From the NCBI GenBank assembly GCA_016713505.1, contig JADJPA010000001.1, positions 3,198,662-3,262,661 on the forward strand: a stretch of 64,000 nucleotides of DNA, in the 5' to 3' direction. Shown here piece by piece: positions 16,710 through 25,598 of this stretch. Below the pieces are notes generated by a model that saw nothing but the letters and a program-made list of their open reading frames with translations, had not been told where the DNA came from and searched no databases. How positions within the stretch are numbered: position 1 is the stretch's first letter; every line of letters starts with the position of its first letter. The position numbers were made by a program, and so were the translations under genes. The DNA is from Candidatus Competibacteraceae bacterium. GTDB lineage: Bacteria > Pseudomonadota > Gammaproteobacteria > Competibacterales > Competibacteraceae.

Positions 16710-17531
16710 GTGAACCTGCATGTGCTTTCAGATCTGCACTTGAACGTGGCCGCTCTGGAGGTACCGAAAATCGATGCCGATATCAGCGTGCTGGCGGGAG
16801 ATATCGCCCGTCCGAACGAAGCGATGGGCTGGGCTGCGAGTCTAGAACGCCCCGTGGTTTATGTTCCCGGCAACCACGAATTTTATGGCGGCGCTCTGGA
16901 GGGAACGGTGCGGGAACTCAAACGGCTCAGTGCGAATACCTGTGTCAAAGTGTTGGATTGCGACGAAGTTGTGCTCGGTGACGTGCGTTTTCTAGGCGCG
17001 ACCCTCTGGACCGATTTCCTGCTGTTTGGCGAAGGCGAACCACGGGAGTGGGCAATGGTGCAAGCGCGGCTTTGGGTGCGCGATTTCCACCGAATCTACG
17101 TGGATGAAAAGTTGGAGCAGCTTTTTTCACCCGCTGCCGCGATAGCGTTGTTCGCGCGTCATGCCGCTTGGTTGCAGGGCAAGTTAGACCAACCGTTTCC
17201 AGGTCCGACCGTCGTTGTGACCCATCATGCGCCATCGCCCCAAAGCCTGCATCCGCGCTTTGCGAATGCGGCGTTGAGCGCCTGCTTCGTATCCGATGTG
17301 GAATATTTGATGGGCAAAGGCCGCGTGGCCTTATGGATTCACGGCCACACTCACGACAGCTTCGATTACACCGTGAACGGCACCCGCGTGGTCTGCAACC
17401 CGCGCGGTTACGTGAAAAATGGCGTGAGCGAGAATGCGGCGTTCGACCCTGAACTGATTGTCGAGGTCGGTCAGGGCGGACCGCCTCAACGCGGAGACCG
17501 CAAGCCGGCCTCCGCTGATCCAAGCAGCTAG
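16710..17531 (+). CDS. Calcineurin-like metallophosphoesterase
   Basis: 273 residues from GTG 16710, three bases after the HIT stop, so the two are probably co-translated. Metal-binding motifs are in the normal order: LSDLHLN, LAGDIA, PGNHEFY, VVVTHHAPS and HGHTHDSFDY. No membrane segment or signal peptide, so it acts in the cytoplasm. The substrate cannot be told from sequence; the short N-terminus and late HGHTH resemble single-domain phosphodiesterases of the YfcE-like kind. It converges with the OmpA-like gene, with four bases between stops. Confidence 0.88.
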   Translation: MNLHVLSDLHLNVAALEVPKIDADISVLAGDIARPNEAMGWAASLERPVVYVPGNHEFYGGALEGTVRELKRLSANTCVKVLDCDEVVLGDVRFLGATLWTDFLLFGEGEPREWAMVQARLWVRDFHRIYVDEKLEQLFSPAAAIALFARHAAWLQGKLDQPFPGPTVVVTHHAPSPQSLHPRFANAALSACFVSDVEYLMGKGRVALWIHGHTHDSFDYTVNGTRVVCNPRGYVKNGVSENAAFDPELIVEVGQGGPPQRGDRKPASADPSS

Positions 17532-17535
17532 CGAA

Positions 17536-18135
17536 TCAAGGCCGAACCCGGCGCATCCGGTCGCCGCGCTGGCGGTACAGGATGATTTCCACCCGGCGAT
17601 TGAGCTGTTGGCCTTCGGCGGTGCTATTGCTGGCCACGGGTTCCCGTTCGCCGCGGCCCTCGGGATGCAAGCGGGAACCTTCGACGCCCTCGGCTTTCAA
17701 AATAGTGGTCACGCTTTCCGCGCGGCGTGCCGACAAGTCGAGATTGTGGCTGTCCGAACCCGTGCTGTCGGTATAGCCCGCCACGTTGGCGTGCAGCCGA
17801 GGGCGGCGCGACATGATGCGGGCGACCTGGCGTAGGGTGGGGGCAAAGTCGCGGCTGATATCGGCGCTGTCGCGCTCGAATAAGACCTCGCTGGGCAAGC
17901 GCAACCGCAAGTTGCCGTTAGACATCCGTTCCACCCGCATCCCGCGGCGCCGGTATTCGGGCGTGATGATTTGGTCGATTTCGCCTTGAGCGCTGCCCAT
18001 GCCCTCATCTTCTTCACCGGATTTGTTGTTGAAGCCGGCATTGGGCGCGGCCGCGCCGGCATCGGGCGCGAAAAACCCTGGGATGAAAACTAACCAGGCC
18101 AGCAGGCCAAGGCTGGCGATACGCGATACCATCAT
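17536..18135 (-). CDS. OmpA-family outer-membrane/peptidoglycan-associated protein
   Basis: About 199 residues from ATG 18135 (MMVSRIASLGLLAWLVFIPG...), a signal peptide preceded by GGGAG; the open frame extends to 18273 but lacks a better start. The C-terminal OmpA domain binds peptidoglycan: LRLRLPSEVLFERDSADIS, VAGYTDSTGSDSHNLDLSAR, RLHPEGRGEREPVASN and QQLNRRVEIIL. The N-terminal mature part is short and has no beta-barrel, so it is likely a small periplasmic or lipid-independent anchor rather than a porin. Confidence 0.9.
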   Translation of the reverse strand: MMVSRIASLGLLAWLVFIPGFFAPDAGAAAPNAGFNNKSGEEDEGMGSAQGEIDQIITPEYRRRGMRVERMSNGNLRLRLPSEVLFERDSADISRDFAPTLRQVARIMSRRPRLHANVAGYTDSTGSDSHNLDLSARRAESVTTILKAEGVEGSRLHPEGRGEREPVASNSTAEGQQLNRRVEIILYRQRGDRMRRVRP

Positions 18136-18894
18136 GATGCTGGACTCCCTAATGATTGTTATCGAGAGAGAATTCGCTCGCACAATTCTCAGTTTTACCT
18201 GCTTGCGGCCAGTTGGGTGATTTGCTCGGCCACTCTTTGGTATATAGAGACAAAAGATGGCGATGACAAGCACTAATGAGCGGATAAAATGGTCTATGCT
18301 TTGCGAGCGCTGGCTTGTGGCAAGCTTGCGAAAGCGGCTGTTTCTCCTGTTATCGGTAGCGTCAGGGAGGTTCGGGCCGACGGCGCTAAGGCTGACTCAG
18401 CCTCGGTTTGTGACACGCTCCCTGAAATCCTTTCAGCTCGTGCATAATGCCCGGATTCTAGCTAAAGGTCCGCTCGGCTCCCTCTAGAACGGTCGGCGAC
18501 CTAAATGGCCTGGACTCCTCATCTGGCGGGCTGACTTACAACATTGTCACTTTTTAGCCGCGCCGTTATCCCCGTGTTCCGTGGTCGGTTCCGAGCGGTA
18601 GCGCCAGCCGCGACCGCAGGCTATGGCCGCTGCAATTGCACCCGATTGATTCCGGCCGTTGCCGGCTGTGCTGCATCGGGCGTGAGGCTGGCGTGGACTG
18701 TGCGATTCGAGATCGAGCCGGCGGCTAAAGCTTGGAACCGGCTTTAAGGCTTTCTTGCTGAGGATGTCCGTCACGTTGTTCAAAAATAGACTGATAAATG
18801 GCGGTTTAGTGACGATTTTGTGATAATGCATCTAAACCGCCTTTGGTAAGGTCTGCGCGCGTTAATCATCGAGTTTGAGAAAATCCTAAAAATT
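18136..18894. other. Non-coding region between divergent OmpA and NYN genes
   Basis: About 760 bases without a convincing gene; short open frames here lack ribosome-binding sites and family resemblance. It must contain the promoters of both flanking divergent genes. The only structure I see is the nested hairpin listed at 18362-18425, and a weaker GAGCCGG...CCGGCTT inverted repeat around 18714-18745. Confidence 0.5.
18362..18425. ncRNA. Candidate structured RNA: nested hairpins
   Basis: TCAGGGAG (18362-18369) pairs perfectly with CTCCCTGA (18418-18425). Inside, AGGCTG-ACT-CAGCCT (18389-18403) forms a second 6-bp hairpin. Two nested perfect stems in a long gene-free stretch may mark a small RNA or a leader structure. 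There is no T-tract after the outer stem and no conserved motif I know, so this is only a candidate. Confidence 0.25.
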
Positions 18895-19743
18895 ATGACT
18901 ATCAATTTCAAATCCCTTGCCAAGGTGGGCGTTTATGTGGACGCTGCCAACATTTCGCGCAACGGAGGGCAGCGCATGCAATACGATGTGCTGCGCGAGT
19001 TTGCCTGTCGCGATCAGGCCGAGCCGTTGCGGTTGAACGTGTATTTGTCCTATGACGAGGAGCGCGCCGAAACCAATATGGTTTATCGTGACAAGGCGCG
19101 CTCTTATCAGTCCGCCTTGCGCGAGCTGGGTTATAAGGTCATCGAGAAGCGGGTCAAATGGTTTCAGGATGAAGCGGGCAACCGTTACGGGAAAGCCAAC
19201 GCCGATCTCGACATGGCCGTGGACGTGTTGTTGCAATCCGAAAATCTGGACCGGGTTTTATTAGCCACCGGCGATGGTGATTTCGTGCAGGTGGTACGCG
19301 CCTTGCAAAACAAAGGCTGTCGAGTGGAAACCCTGGCCTTCGACAACGTGTCTGAAGAATTGCGCCGCGAATCGGACATCTTCGTGTCGGGCTATCTAGT
19401 GCCGGGATTGCTGCCGACCCGTGGCGATGATTATTTCGCGCCGGTCTGGGGTTCCATGGGGTCGCGAGTGCGCGGCTATTGTTACCATCACGACGACAAC
19501 AAGAGTTTTGGCTTCATGCGGTTTCTAGTGAAGTTATCGCCTTTTCTGTGGAAAACGGATTCCAGGGATTCGGAATCACCCTATCGAACGGCGTTTTTTC
19601 ATGACTCCAGCTTGCCCGACGGCTTCAACGTCATGAAACTGCCGTCCCGCAACCATATTTTTGAGTTCACATTGGCCGAACCGAACGGCAAGCAGCCCGT
19701 CGCCACCGATATCATCCTCGTGCATCCCATCGTCTTGCCCTGA
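18895..19743 (+). CDS. NYN/DUF88 PIN-like ribonuclease domain protein with cold-shock-like C-terminus
   Basis: 282 residues. The N-terminal NYN (LabA/DUF88) domain shows the PIN-like acidic residues in VGVYVDAANISRNGG, KANADLDMAVD and LATGDGDFVQVV, followed by GCRVETLAF. This is the metal-binding pattern of RNA-cleaving NYN proteins. The C-terminal part (about 200-282), with RVRGYCYHHDDNKSFGFMRF, FFHDSSL and the final IILVHPIVL, resembles a cold-shock/OB-type RNA-binding domain. The combination suggests an RNA-processing nuclease; the target is unknown. It is divergent from the OmpA gene and upstream of prc. Confidence 0.8.
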   Translation: MTINFKSLAKVGVYVDAANISRNGGQRMQYDVLREFACRDQAEPLRLNVYLSYDEERAETNMVYRDKARSYQSALRELGYKVIEKRVKWFQDEAGNRYGKANADLDMAVDVLLQSENLDRVLLATGDGDFVQVVRALQNKGCRVETLAFDNVSEELRRESDIFVSGYLVPGLLPTRGDDYFAPVWGSMGSRVRGYCYHHDDNKSFGFMRFLVKLSPFLWKTDSRDSESPYRTAFFHDSSLPDGFNVMKLPSRNHIFEFTLAEPNGKQPVATDIILVHPIVLP

Positions 19744-19794
19744 GGGGGATCGGTCGGCGCGACGTGTCGAGATACGTTCCTGTCGAGAAGCACC

Positions 19795-21913
19795 ATGCGC
19801 AATCTTCGAACTTTGAAATTTTTGGCGCCCCTGACTCTAGCCCTGACGGTCAGTCTGTCCTGGACCTTTGCCAAGACCGCCGATCCGGTCGCGGATGTCC
19901 CGGTCAAGGCGCTGGCGCCGACCTCCCAGGCTGACGTCGCTGGATCAAACGATTTCCAAGCTGCTGTCGCAGTATCATTACCGGCAAAGCAAGCTCGACG
20001 ATCACCTGTCCTCGCTCATCTTGAGCATGTATCTCGACGATCTCGACTTCAGCCGCGTTTATTTCCTGGCGAGCGATATCGCGGCTTTCGAGCGCTATCG
20101 CACCACGCTGGACGACGCCTTGAAGAACGGCAACCTGCAACCGGCTTACGACATATTCAACGTCTATCTGCGGCGGCTGGAGGAACGGACCGCGCACGTC
20201 CAGACCCTGTTCAAACAGGAGTTTCGGTTCGACCTCGATGAATCGCTGGAGGTGGATCGCAAGGATGCGCCCTGGGCCAAGACCCCAGCGGAGCTCGACG
20301 AGATTTGGCGCAAGCGTCTCAAGCACGAGCTGCTGACGTTGATGCTGTCCGGCAAGGATCAAGCCGCCGCCCGCGAGCTGTTGATCAAGCGCTACGACAA
20401 TCGGTTGCGGCAGGCGCTGCAATCCAGCAGCGATGACGTGTTCCAACTCTACATGAACGCCGTCGCCCAGGCTTTCGATCCACACACCGCCTATTTTTCG
20501 CCGCGCAACACCGAAAATTTCAATATTCAGATGCGGCTATCGTTGCAAGGCATCGGTTGCGTGTTGCGCATGGACGAGGAACAGGTGACGGTGGTCGAGT
20601 TGGTGACCGGCGGCCCGGCCGATCTCAGCCAGCAGATCAAGGCCGGCGACCGGATCGTGGCGGTGGCGCAGGGCGAAAGCGGCCCCTGGGTGGATGTGGT
20701 CGGCTGGCGGCTGGACGATGTGGTGGATCAAATCCGCGGCCAGCGCGGCTCGGTGGTGCGCTTGAAGATCGCACCCGGCAAAGCCAGTGTGGCGGCGACC
20801 GAAAAGGCCGTGCGCTTGGTGCGCGACACCATCAAGCTGGAAAAACAGGCCGCCAAGAGTGAGATCAAGACGCTGCGCGGGGCCAACGATCGCGAGCTGC
20901 GAGTCGGGGTGATTACCATTCCGGCCTTCTACAGCGATTTCGACGCCGCCCGGCGCGGAGATCGCAATTACCGCAGCACCACGCGCGACGTGCGCGTCCT
21001 GCTCGATAACTTGCGGGGCAAGATCGACGGACTGGTGCTGGATTTGCGCGAGAACGGCGGCGGTTCCCTGCAAGAGGCAGTGGATCTGACCGGCTTGTTC
21101 ATCGGCGACGGACCGGTGGTCCAGGTTAAAAGCGCCAGCAACGATGATGCGGAGATCGAGAAGGACCGCGATCCCAGTCAAGCCTACGACGGGCCTTTGG
21201 CGGTGCTGGTCGATCACGCCAGCGCCTCCGCCTCGGAGATCTTTGCGGGCGCCATTCAGGACTACGGGCGCGGGATCGTCATCGGCGATCCGACCTTCGG
21301 CAAGGGCACGGTGCAGACCCTGGTGGATTTGAACAGACTGACTCGGGCCAAGGAACCGCAGGGTCAGCTCAAACTGACCATTGCCAAGTTCTACCGGGTC
21401 AGCGGTAGCAGCACTCAGCACCGCGGCGTGCGGCCCGATATTGCCATTCCTTCGGTGGTGGACAGCGAGGAAGTCGGGGAAAGCGCGCAGAAGAACGCCT
21501 TGCCCTGGGATGAGATCGCACCGACCCGCTATCGCGGTGATCGAGGGTTGGCGAATCTGCTGCCGGAGCTGGCGCGGCGCCATCAGGTGCGCATCGACGG
21601 CAACGCCGACTATCAAGCCTTTCTGCGGGATTTGGAATTTACCCGGCAACAGCGCGAGAAAACCACGGTGTCTTTGTTGGAAAGCCAGCGGCGGGCCGAG
21701 CGGGAGCGTATCGAGACGTGGCAACGGGAGCGGGAGAATCGGTTCCGGACGCTCAAAGGTTTGGCGCCGCTCAAGCCTGGCGACGACATTCCCGAGGGCA
21801 AGGACAGCGCGGTGGTGGATACCGCGCTGGATGAGAGCGCCCGTATCGTCGGCGATCTGATCGCGCTGAAGGGTTCCAGCGACGCGGCGAGCGCTTTGGT
21901 GATGGGGCGCTGA
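19795..21913 (+). CDS. prc: Tail-specific (C-terminal processing) protease Prc, with one frameshift
   Basis: The signal peptide (MRNLRTLKFLAPLTLALTVSLS) is in the frame starting at 19795. The rest of the protein, from LTSLDQTISKLLSQYHY, is in another frame. The switch falls at about 19925-19931 (tcccaggctgac) and is repaired by removing one base. Then come the Prc N-terminal domain, a PDZ domain (GGPADLSQQIKAGDRIVAV), the protease core with nucleophile Ser in VDHASASASEIFAGA and general-base Lys in PTFGKGTVQ, and a long C-terminal helical region. Total about 700 residues, normal for Prc. It degrades or trims periplasmic proteins with nonpolar C-termini, including peptidoglycan enzymes. The shift may be an error, because the downstream frame is otherwise intact. 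Confidence 0.92.
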
Positions 21914-21919
21914 CGAGTC

Positions 21920-22813
21920 ATGCCGGGGGTGACTTTGACCCTCGATGGCGTCTTGGCCGAGCGGTTGGCCAGGGTGCTTGAGCGGTTGGAGGCCGTACTA
22001 CCGGCGGCGCCAAAACTGTCCGACTGGGAAGACTATCGGGCTTTTCGCTGGCGGCGGATCGGCCAACGCGGTTACTTGCAGCCGGTCCGGCACCCTCACC
22101 GCTTGCGCTTGGCGGACCTGCGTCGGATCGACCGCCAGAAGGCGGCCCTGGATTTGAACGTCCGACAATTTCTGGCGGGACAGCCTTACAACAATGTGCT
22201 GTTGTGGGGTGCGCGCGGCACCGGTAAATCGTCGCTCGTCAAGGCGTTGCTCAACGAATATACCCATCGAGGCTTGCGGTTGATCGAGGTGGACAAGCAT
22301 GATTTGCTCGACCTGCCCGAGATCGTGGAGCCTTTGTACGAGCGGCCGGAGCGGTTTTTGTTGTACTGCGACGATCTGTCGTTCGAAGCGGATGATCCCA
22401 GCTATAAAGCGCTCAAGGCGATGCTGGACGGTTCCATCAGCACCGCGCCCGACAACGTGTTGCTGTGCGCCACCTCCAACCGCCGTCATTTGCTGCCCGA
22501 GTATATGCGGGACAATCAAGAGACCCGGATTGTCGAGGGTGAATTACACCACGGCGAAGCGGTGGAGGAAAAAATCTCGTTGTCGGAACGGTTCGGTTTG
22601 TGGGTATCGTTTCATCCGTTCAGCCAGGAGGACTATCTGGCGATCGTCGGCTACTGGTTGGATCAGTTGGGGTTATCGGAAGGGCTGGATGGGGCGGCGC
22701 ACGCGGAGGCGCTCCGTTGGGCCTTGCAGCGCGGCTCGCGCAGCGGCCGAGTGGCTTGGCAGTTTGCCCGCGATTGGGTGGGGCGGCAGAGTGTGCAAAG
22801 CCATCCTGAGTGA
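21920..22813 (+). CDS. DUF815 AAA-type ATPase
   Basis: 297 residues, six bases after the prc stop, so probably co-transcribed with it. Walker A is LLWGARGTGKSSLVKALL, Walker B LLYCDDLSFE, and sensor 1 ATSNRRHLLPEYM; the order and spacing match the DUF815 family of stand-alone AAA ATPases. The N-terminal 80 residues contain FRWRRIGQRGYLQPV, usual for the family. Function is not established. A stop codon 48 bases before the convergent glycosyltransferase gene closes the forward-strand core block. Confidence 0.85.
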   Translation: MPGVTLTLDGVLAERLARVLERLEAVLPAAPKLSDWEDYRAFRWRRIGQRGYLQPVRHPHRLRLADLRRIDRQKAALDLNVRQFLAGQPYNNVLLWGARGTGKSSLVKALLNEYTHRGLRLIEVDKHDLLDLPEIVEPLYERPERFLLYCDDLSFEADDPSYKALKAMLDGSISTAPDNVLLCATSNRRHLLPEYMRDNQETRIVEGELHHGEAVEEKISLSERFGLWVSFHPFSQEDYLAIVGYWLDQLGLSEGLDGAAHAEALRWALQRGSRSGRVAWQFARDWVGRQSVQSHPE

Positions 22814-22860
22814 TTGGAACACAGGCAAAATCACTTTCTGGCGCATCCGCGCTGTGCTGT

Positions 22861-23886
22861 TCAGCTACCCCAGATGGCTTCGGTTTGCTGAAGGATATCC
22901 AGGAAAGACCGGCGTTCTTCCAACAGGGAATGCTGGCGCGCCGTGTGACGAGCGGCTTCTAAAAAAGCATACCTTGCTGGCGGCATCAGGTGTAGCGCGT
23001 CGCGAGCGGCATGGAGTAGAGCTCCAAGGGTATAGTCTGGTTGCAGGCAGTTTCGACCCGGCAGGCAAAACAAGCGGTTGCCAATGCAATCGGGACAAAT
23101 GACCAGCGTTTCCAGCGCGAAACCTTCCAAAGCCGGCAGATAAAATCCCTCCGTCGGATTCGGTAACAGCAAAGCGATTCTGGCATTCCCCAGCAATTCC
23201 AGAAAATCAGCTCTTGCTAGCGGCTGGGTCAGCGCCTGCACGCGGTGGCCTGAGGTTTTGAGCCGCTGATGGATTTCCGTTGCCAACGCAGGTTGTTTGA
23301 TCCCCACGATCAGAAGGTCGAGCCGGCGAGCCTCCCAGGCTGGCGGGGGTGGCAGCGCGGCGAGGTCGATGCCGTTAGGAATAGTGAATAAAGGGCCGTT
23401 GACTCGGCCGGTCGCTGTCAGGGCATCGGCGACCGGGGCGCTGACACAGATCCGAATGGCTCGATAGCTGAGGTATTGGTAAAGGGATTCGTTTGGGTCG
23501 GCATGGCGTACATGCTGGATCAGGTTGATCACCGGTTTGGGAGGAGAGCGACGCTGCGCTTCGCTGAGCACGGCCCAATCCATCCCTCCGAGAAACAGCA
23601 TATCCGCTCGCTCGGCGGACCAGGCGGCTAACGCTTGACCGCGCATGGCCAACCAAGGGTTGGTGTCGTTCCAAAGCGTGTTGGTGGAAAAGGCGATGCA
23701 CGGCTGATGATGCGCTGAATGCCGGACGTGATTGAAGTAGTCCCACACTTTTAGGTGGCCGCCGGTAAAGCCTAGAAAGTCTCTATAAAACAGGACTTTT
23801 TTCTGCGATGAGCGCCGCTTTCCCCCAGCTGGCCAAACCGCCCGAGCCCGCCATGCCTCATAAACAGCTTTCAGAAATTCAGCCAC
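22861..23886 (-). CDS. Glycosyltransferase, GT-B fold (GT4-like)
   Basis: 341 residues. The N-terminal half has the acceptor-domain feel of GT4 enzymes (KKVLFYRDFLGFTGGHLKVW). The C-terminal half carries FTIPNGIDL, LLIVGIKQP and the family Glu-rich motif PNPTEGFYLPALEGFALE. It overlaps the reconstructed 3' end of the sulfotransferase gene by about 16 bases, so the two, with the parvulin gene upstream, form one operon. A glycosyltransferase coupled to a sulfotransferase suggests synthesis of a sulfated saccharide. Donor and acceptor unknown. Confidence 0.78.
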   Translation of the reverse strand: MAEFLKAVYEAWRARAVWPAGGKRRSSQKKVLFYRDFLGFTGGHLKVWDYFNHVRHSAHHQPCIAFSTNTLWNDTNPWLAMRGQALAAWSAERADMLFLGGMDWAVLSEAQRRSPPKPVINLIQHVRHADPNESLYQYLSYRAIRICVSAPVADALTATGRVNGPLFTIPNGIDLAALPPPPAWEARRLDLLIVGIKQPALATEIHQRLKTSGHRVQALTQPLARADFLELLGNARIALLLPNPTEGFYLPALEGFALETLVICPDCIGNRLFCLPGRNCLQPDYTLGALLHAARDALHLMPPARYAFLEAARHTARQHSLLEERRSFLDILQQTEAIWGS

Positions 23887-24586
23887 GCGCTCAAATCCAG
23901 GGCCAAATAGGTTGCCAGTCGTTCAATCCGCGGTTGGTACAGATCTTTCAGCACTTTTTCAGCGAAGGACGCAGCGCATGGCCCGGTCCGACAAAAACTG
24001 GCTCGCGACAGCCGTGCTGCCGCAACCGCGAAGGGCTTTGCGGCGCGGCGCCGAGATGCTGAAAACAGTGATTCAATACTAATTCGGGTTCGAAGGCGAT
24101 CCGCTCGAAACGAAGGATCAGCAACTGCGGGTCGGGAAACACCGAACGCCAAGTTTCTAGACAGGTCTGGTAGTCGCCGCGCCGGCGCGAGCCGGCTGAA
24201 TGAAAATGGTCGCAAAACCACTGATCGCTGGCTTCTTCAAGGGTCATTTCCGAGCGTTGCAAGGCCATCAAGGCCGCTGACCACGCTCGCTCGACGGGAT
24301 TGCGAATCACGTAAAGCAAGCGCACCCGAGGCGCGTGGCGATGGATTTCTCGGATCGTTTCAACCGGTAACATGCTGTAGGCAGGGGTTATCTCACCAGC
24401 GATAGCGTCGCTCCGGGCAAAGTGATCTAAATAGTTTTCAACCGCCGCCATGTCGTGGGGTCGGTTCCAGAAATGCGCTTCCTTGCCCAGAGGAAAGGCC
24501 AGTTGCGGGTGATGGTTGAACTGTTCGTACAACCAGGTGGTTCCGGCTTTTTGAGCGCCGATTCCTAGGAAATCCAGCATGATCAA
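23871..24586 (-). CDS. Sulfotransferase family protein, frameshift near the 3' end
   Basis: About 238 residues when repaired. The PAPS 5'-phosphosulfate loop is LGIGAQKAGTTWLYEQF; the 3'-phosphate site is YVIRNPVERAWSAAL. The primary frame stops at LRPSLKKC. Inserting one A in the A5 run (T5 at 23955-23959 on the plus strand) restores KKVLKDLYQPRIERL and ALDLSAWLNF, the usual C-terminus of bacterial GAG-type sulfotransferases, ending at 23871. The gene should transfer sulfate from PAPS to a sugar or other hydroxyl. It overlaps the upstream parvulin gene by four bases and the downstream GT gene by about 16. Confidence 0.85.
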
Positions 24587-25470
24587 TGGCTGTTGAGCAA
24601 AGACTGCAAGGCGGGCTCGTCGAACGTCGCATTCGCGGGCGGTAAGTAGTCCAGCGCCCGTTGCGCCAGTTGGTCCTTGACGTAGTCTTGGCGCAGCTGC
24701 TGTTCGAGGGACTGTCGAACCTCATCGAAGCTTTGTAAGCGCGTTGGCTGATAGTCGAGCTTTTTGATGAGATGAAGCCCAAATTGCGTTTCCACCACAT
24801 CGCTCACTTGGCCGGTTTCCAGCTTGGCTAGCGCCTCGGCAAAAGGCGCTACCACGTCGGTGCGCTTCAACCAGCGTTCCAAGTCGCCGCCTTTAGCGGC
24901 ACTGGCGGTGTCGTCCGATTCGGTATTGGCCAAGGTGGCAAAATCTTCACCGGCTTGCAGGCGGGCTCGCAATTGTTCGAGGATTTGTCTTTTTGGCTCG
25001 CGCTCGCAGGCGCACTCGACTTTTTTCAGGATATGAGCCGCCTTGAATTGCTCGGGTAATTGGAACTCATCGCGACGCACGGCGTAATGTTCGCGCGCGA
25101 GAGCGGCAAAATCAGGTAGCTGAATCTTTTTTCGAGTCTGTTCGCGCAAGGCTTCGGCCAAGATCCGCTGGCGCTCGACCACCAATTGCGCTTGCACCAA
25201 GGGCTCTTCGTCCAGCTTCAAGCGTTCGGCGGTGGCCACCATGTTTTTCGTTTGATAAATCCCGCTCAAGAAATTCTTGAGCGCTTCAGGCTTGGCCAGG
25301 ATTCGAGCGCGTTCGGCTTCAGGTAGCAACAGCAGGCGTTGCTGTAGGTCTGATTGGGTGACGGCGATGTCGCTTGCTTTTAGCAGTACTTGGGGCTCGA
25401 TTTCGGCGGCCCAGGCTGGCAATACGGCCAATAGCTGAAAGAATATTAATAAAATCAGTTTGTTGATCAT
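24583..25470 (-). CDS. Periplasmic parvulin-type peptidyl-prolyl isomerase (PpiC/SurA-like)
   Basis: 295 residues with a signal peptide (MINKLILLIFFQLLAVLPAWA). An N-terminal helical chaperone part is followed by a PpiC domain: FKAAHILKKVECACE, AGEDFATLANTESDD, AKGGDLERWLKR, VVAPFAEAL, GQVSDVVETQFGLHLIKK. This parvulin isomerises prolyl bonds and helps fold periplasmic or outer-membrane proteins. Its stop overlaps the sulfotransferase ATG, an unexpected partner; this class of PpiC protein also occurs with exopolysaccharide exosortase-type loci, so a role in the export of surface material is possible. Confidence 0.88.
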   Translation of the reverse strand: MINKLILLIFFQLLAVLPAWAAEIEPQVLLKASDIAVTQSDLQQRLLLLPEAERARILAKPEALKNFLSGIYQTKNMVATAERLKLDEEPLVQAQLVVERQRILAEALREQTRKKIQLPDFAALAREHYAVRRDEFQLPEQFKAAHILKKVECACEREPKRQILEQLRARLQAGEDFATLANTESDDTASAAKGGDLERWLKRTDVVAPFAEALAKLETGQVSDVVETQFGLHLIKKLDYQPTRLQSFDEVRQSLEQQLRQDYVKDQLAQRALDYLPPANATFDEPALQSLLNSH

Positions 25471-25510
25471 TGGGATACTTTTGCTAAGATCATGTCAAAG
25501 CGCTGCAATG

Positions 25511-25536
25511 AAAAAGGCCCGCGCATGAGGCGGGCC
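25511..25536 (-). terminator. Rho-independent terminator of the secreted-protein gene
   Basis: On the minus strand GGCCCGC and GCGGGCC (25536-25530 and 25522-25516) form a 7-bp GC-rich stem with a 7-base loop, followed by five Ts (25515-25511). It lies about 60 bases after the stop at 25599 and separates that gene from the parvulin operon. Confidence 0.85.
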
Positions 25537-25598
25537 TAAGGTACAGCTTTGAAAAACTCACCAATCAGCAGCACATCCGGGGATGTGCGCTGTTTGGG

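Noticed and set aside
18390..18402. GGCTGACTCAGCC as a stand-alone operator palindrome
   Set aside because: It forms the inner stem of the larger nested hairpin and occurs once, so no separate regulatory claim is made.
18547..18831. 94-residue minus-strand frame in the OmpA-NYN gap
   Set aside because: No ribosome-binding site, mixed composition and no family resemblance.
20537..21724. Long minus-strand frame (395 residues) opposite prc
   Set aside because: The plus strand carries the intact Prc protease core with Ser and Lys catalytic motifs; the minus frame is a shadow.
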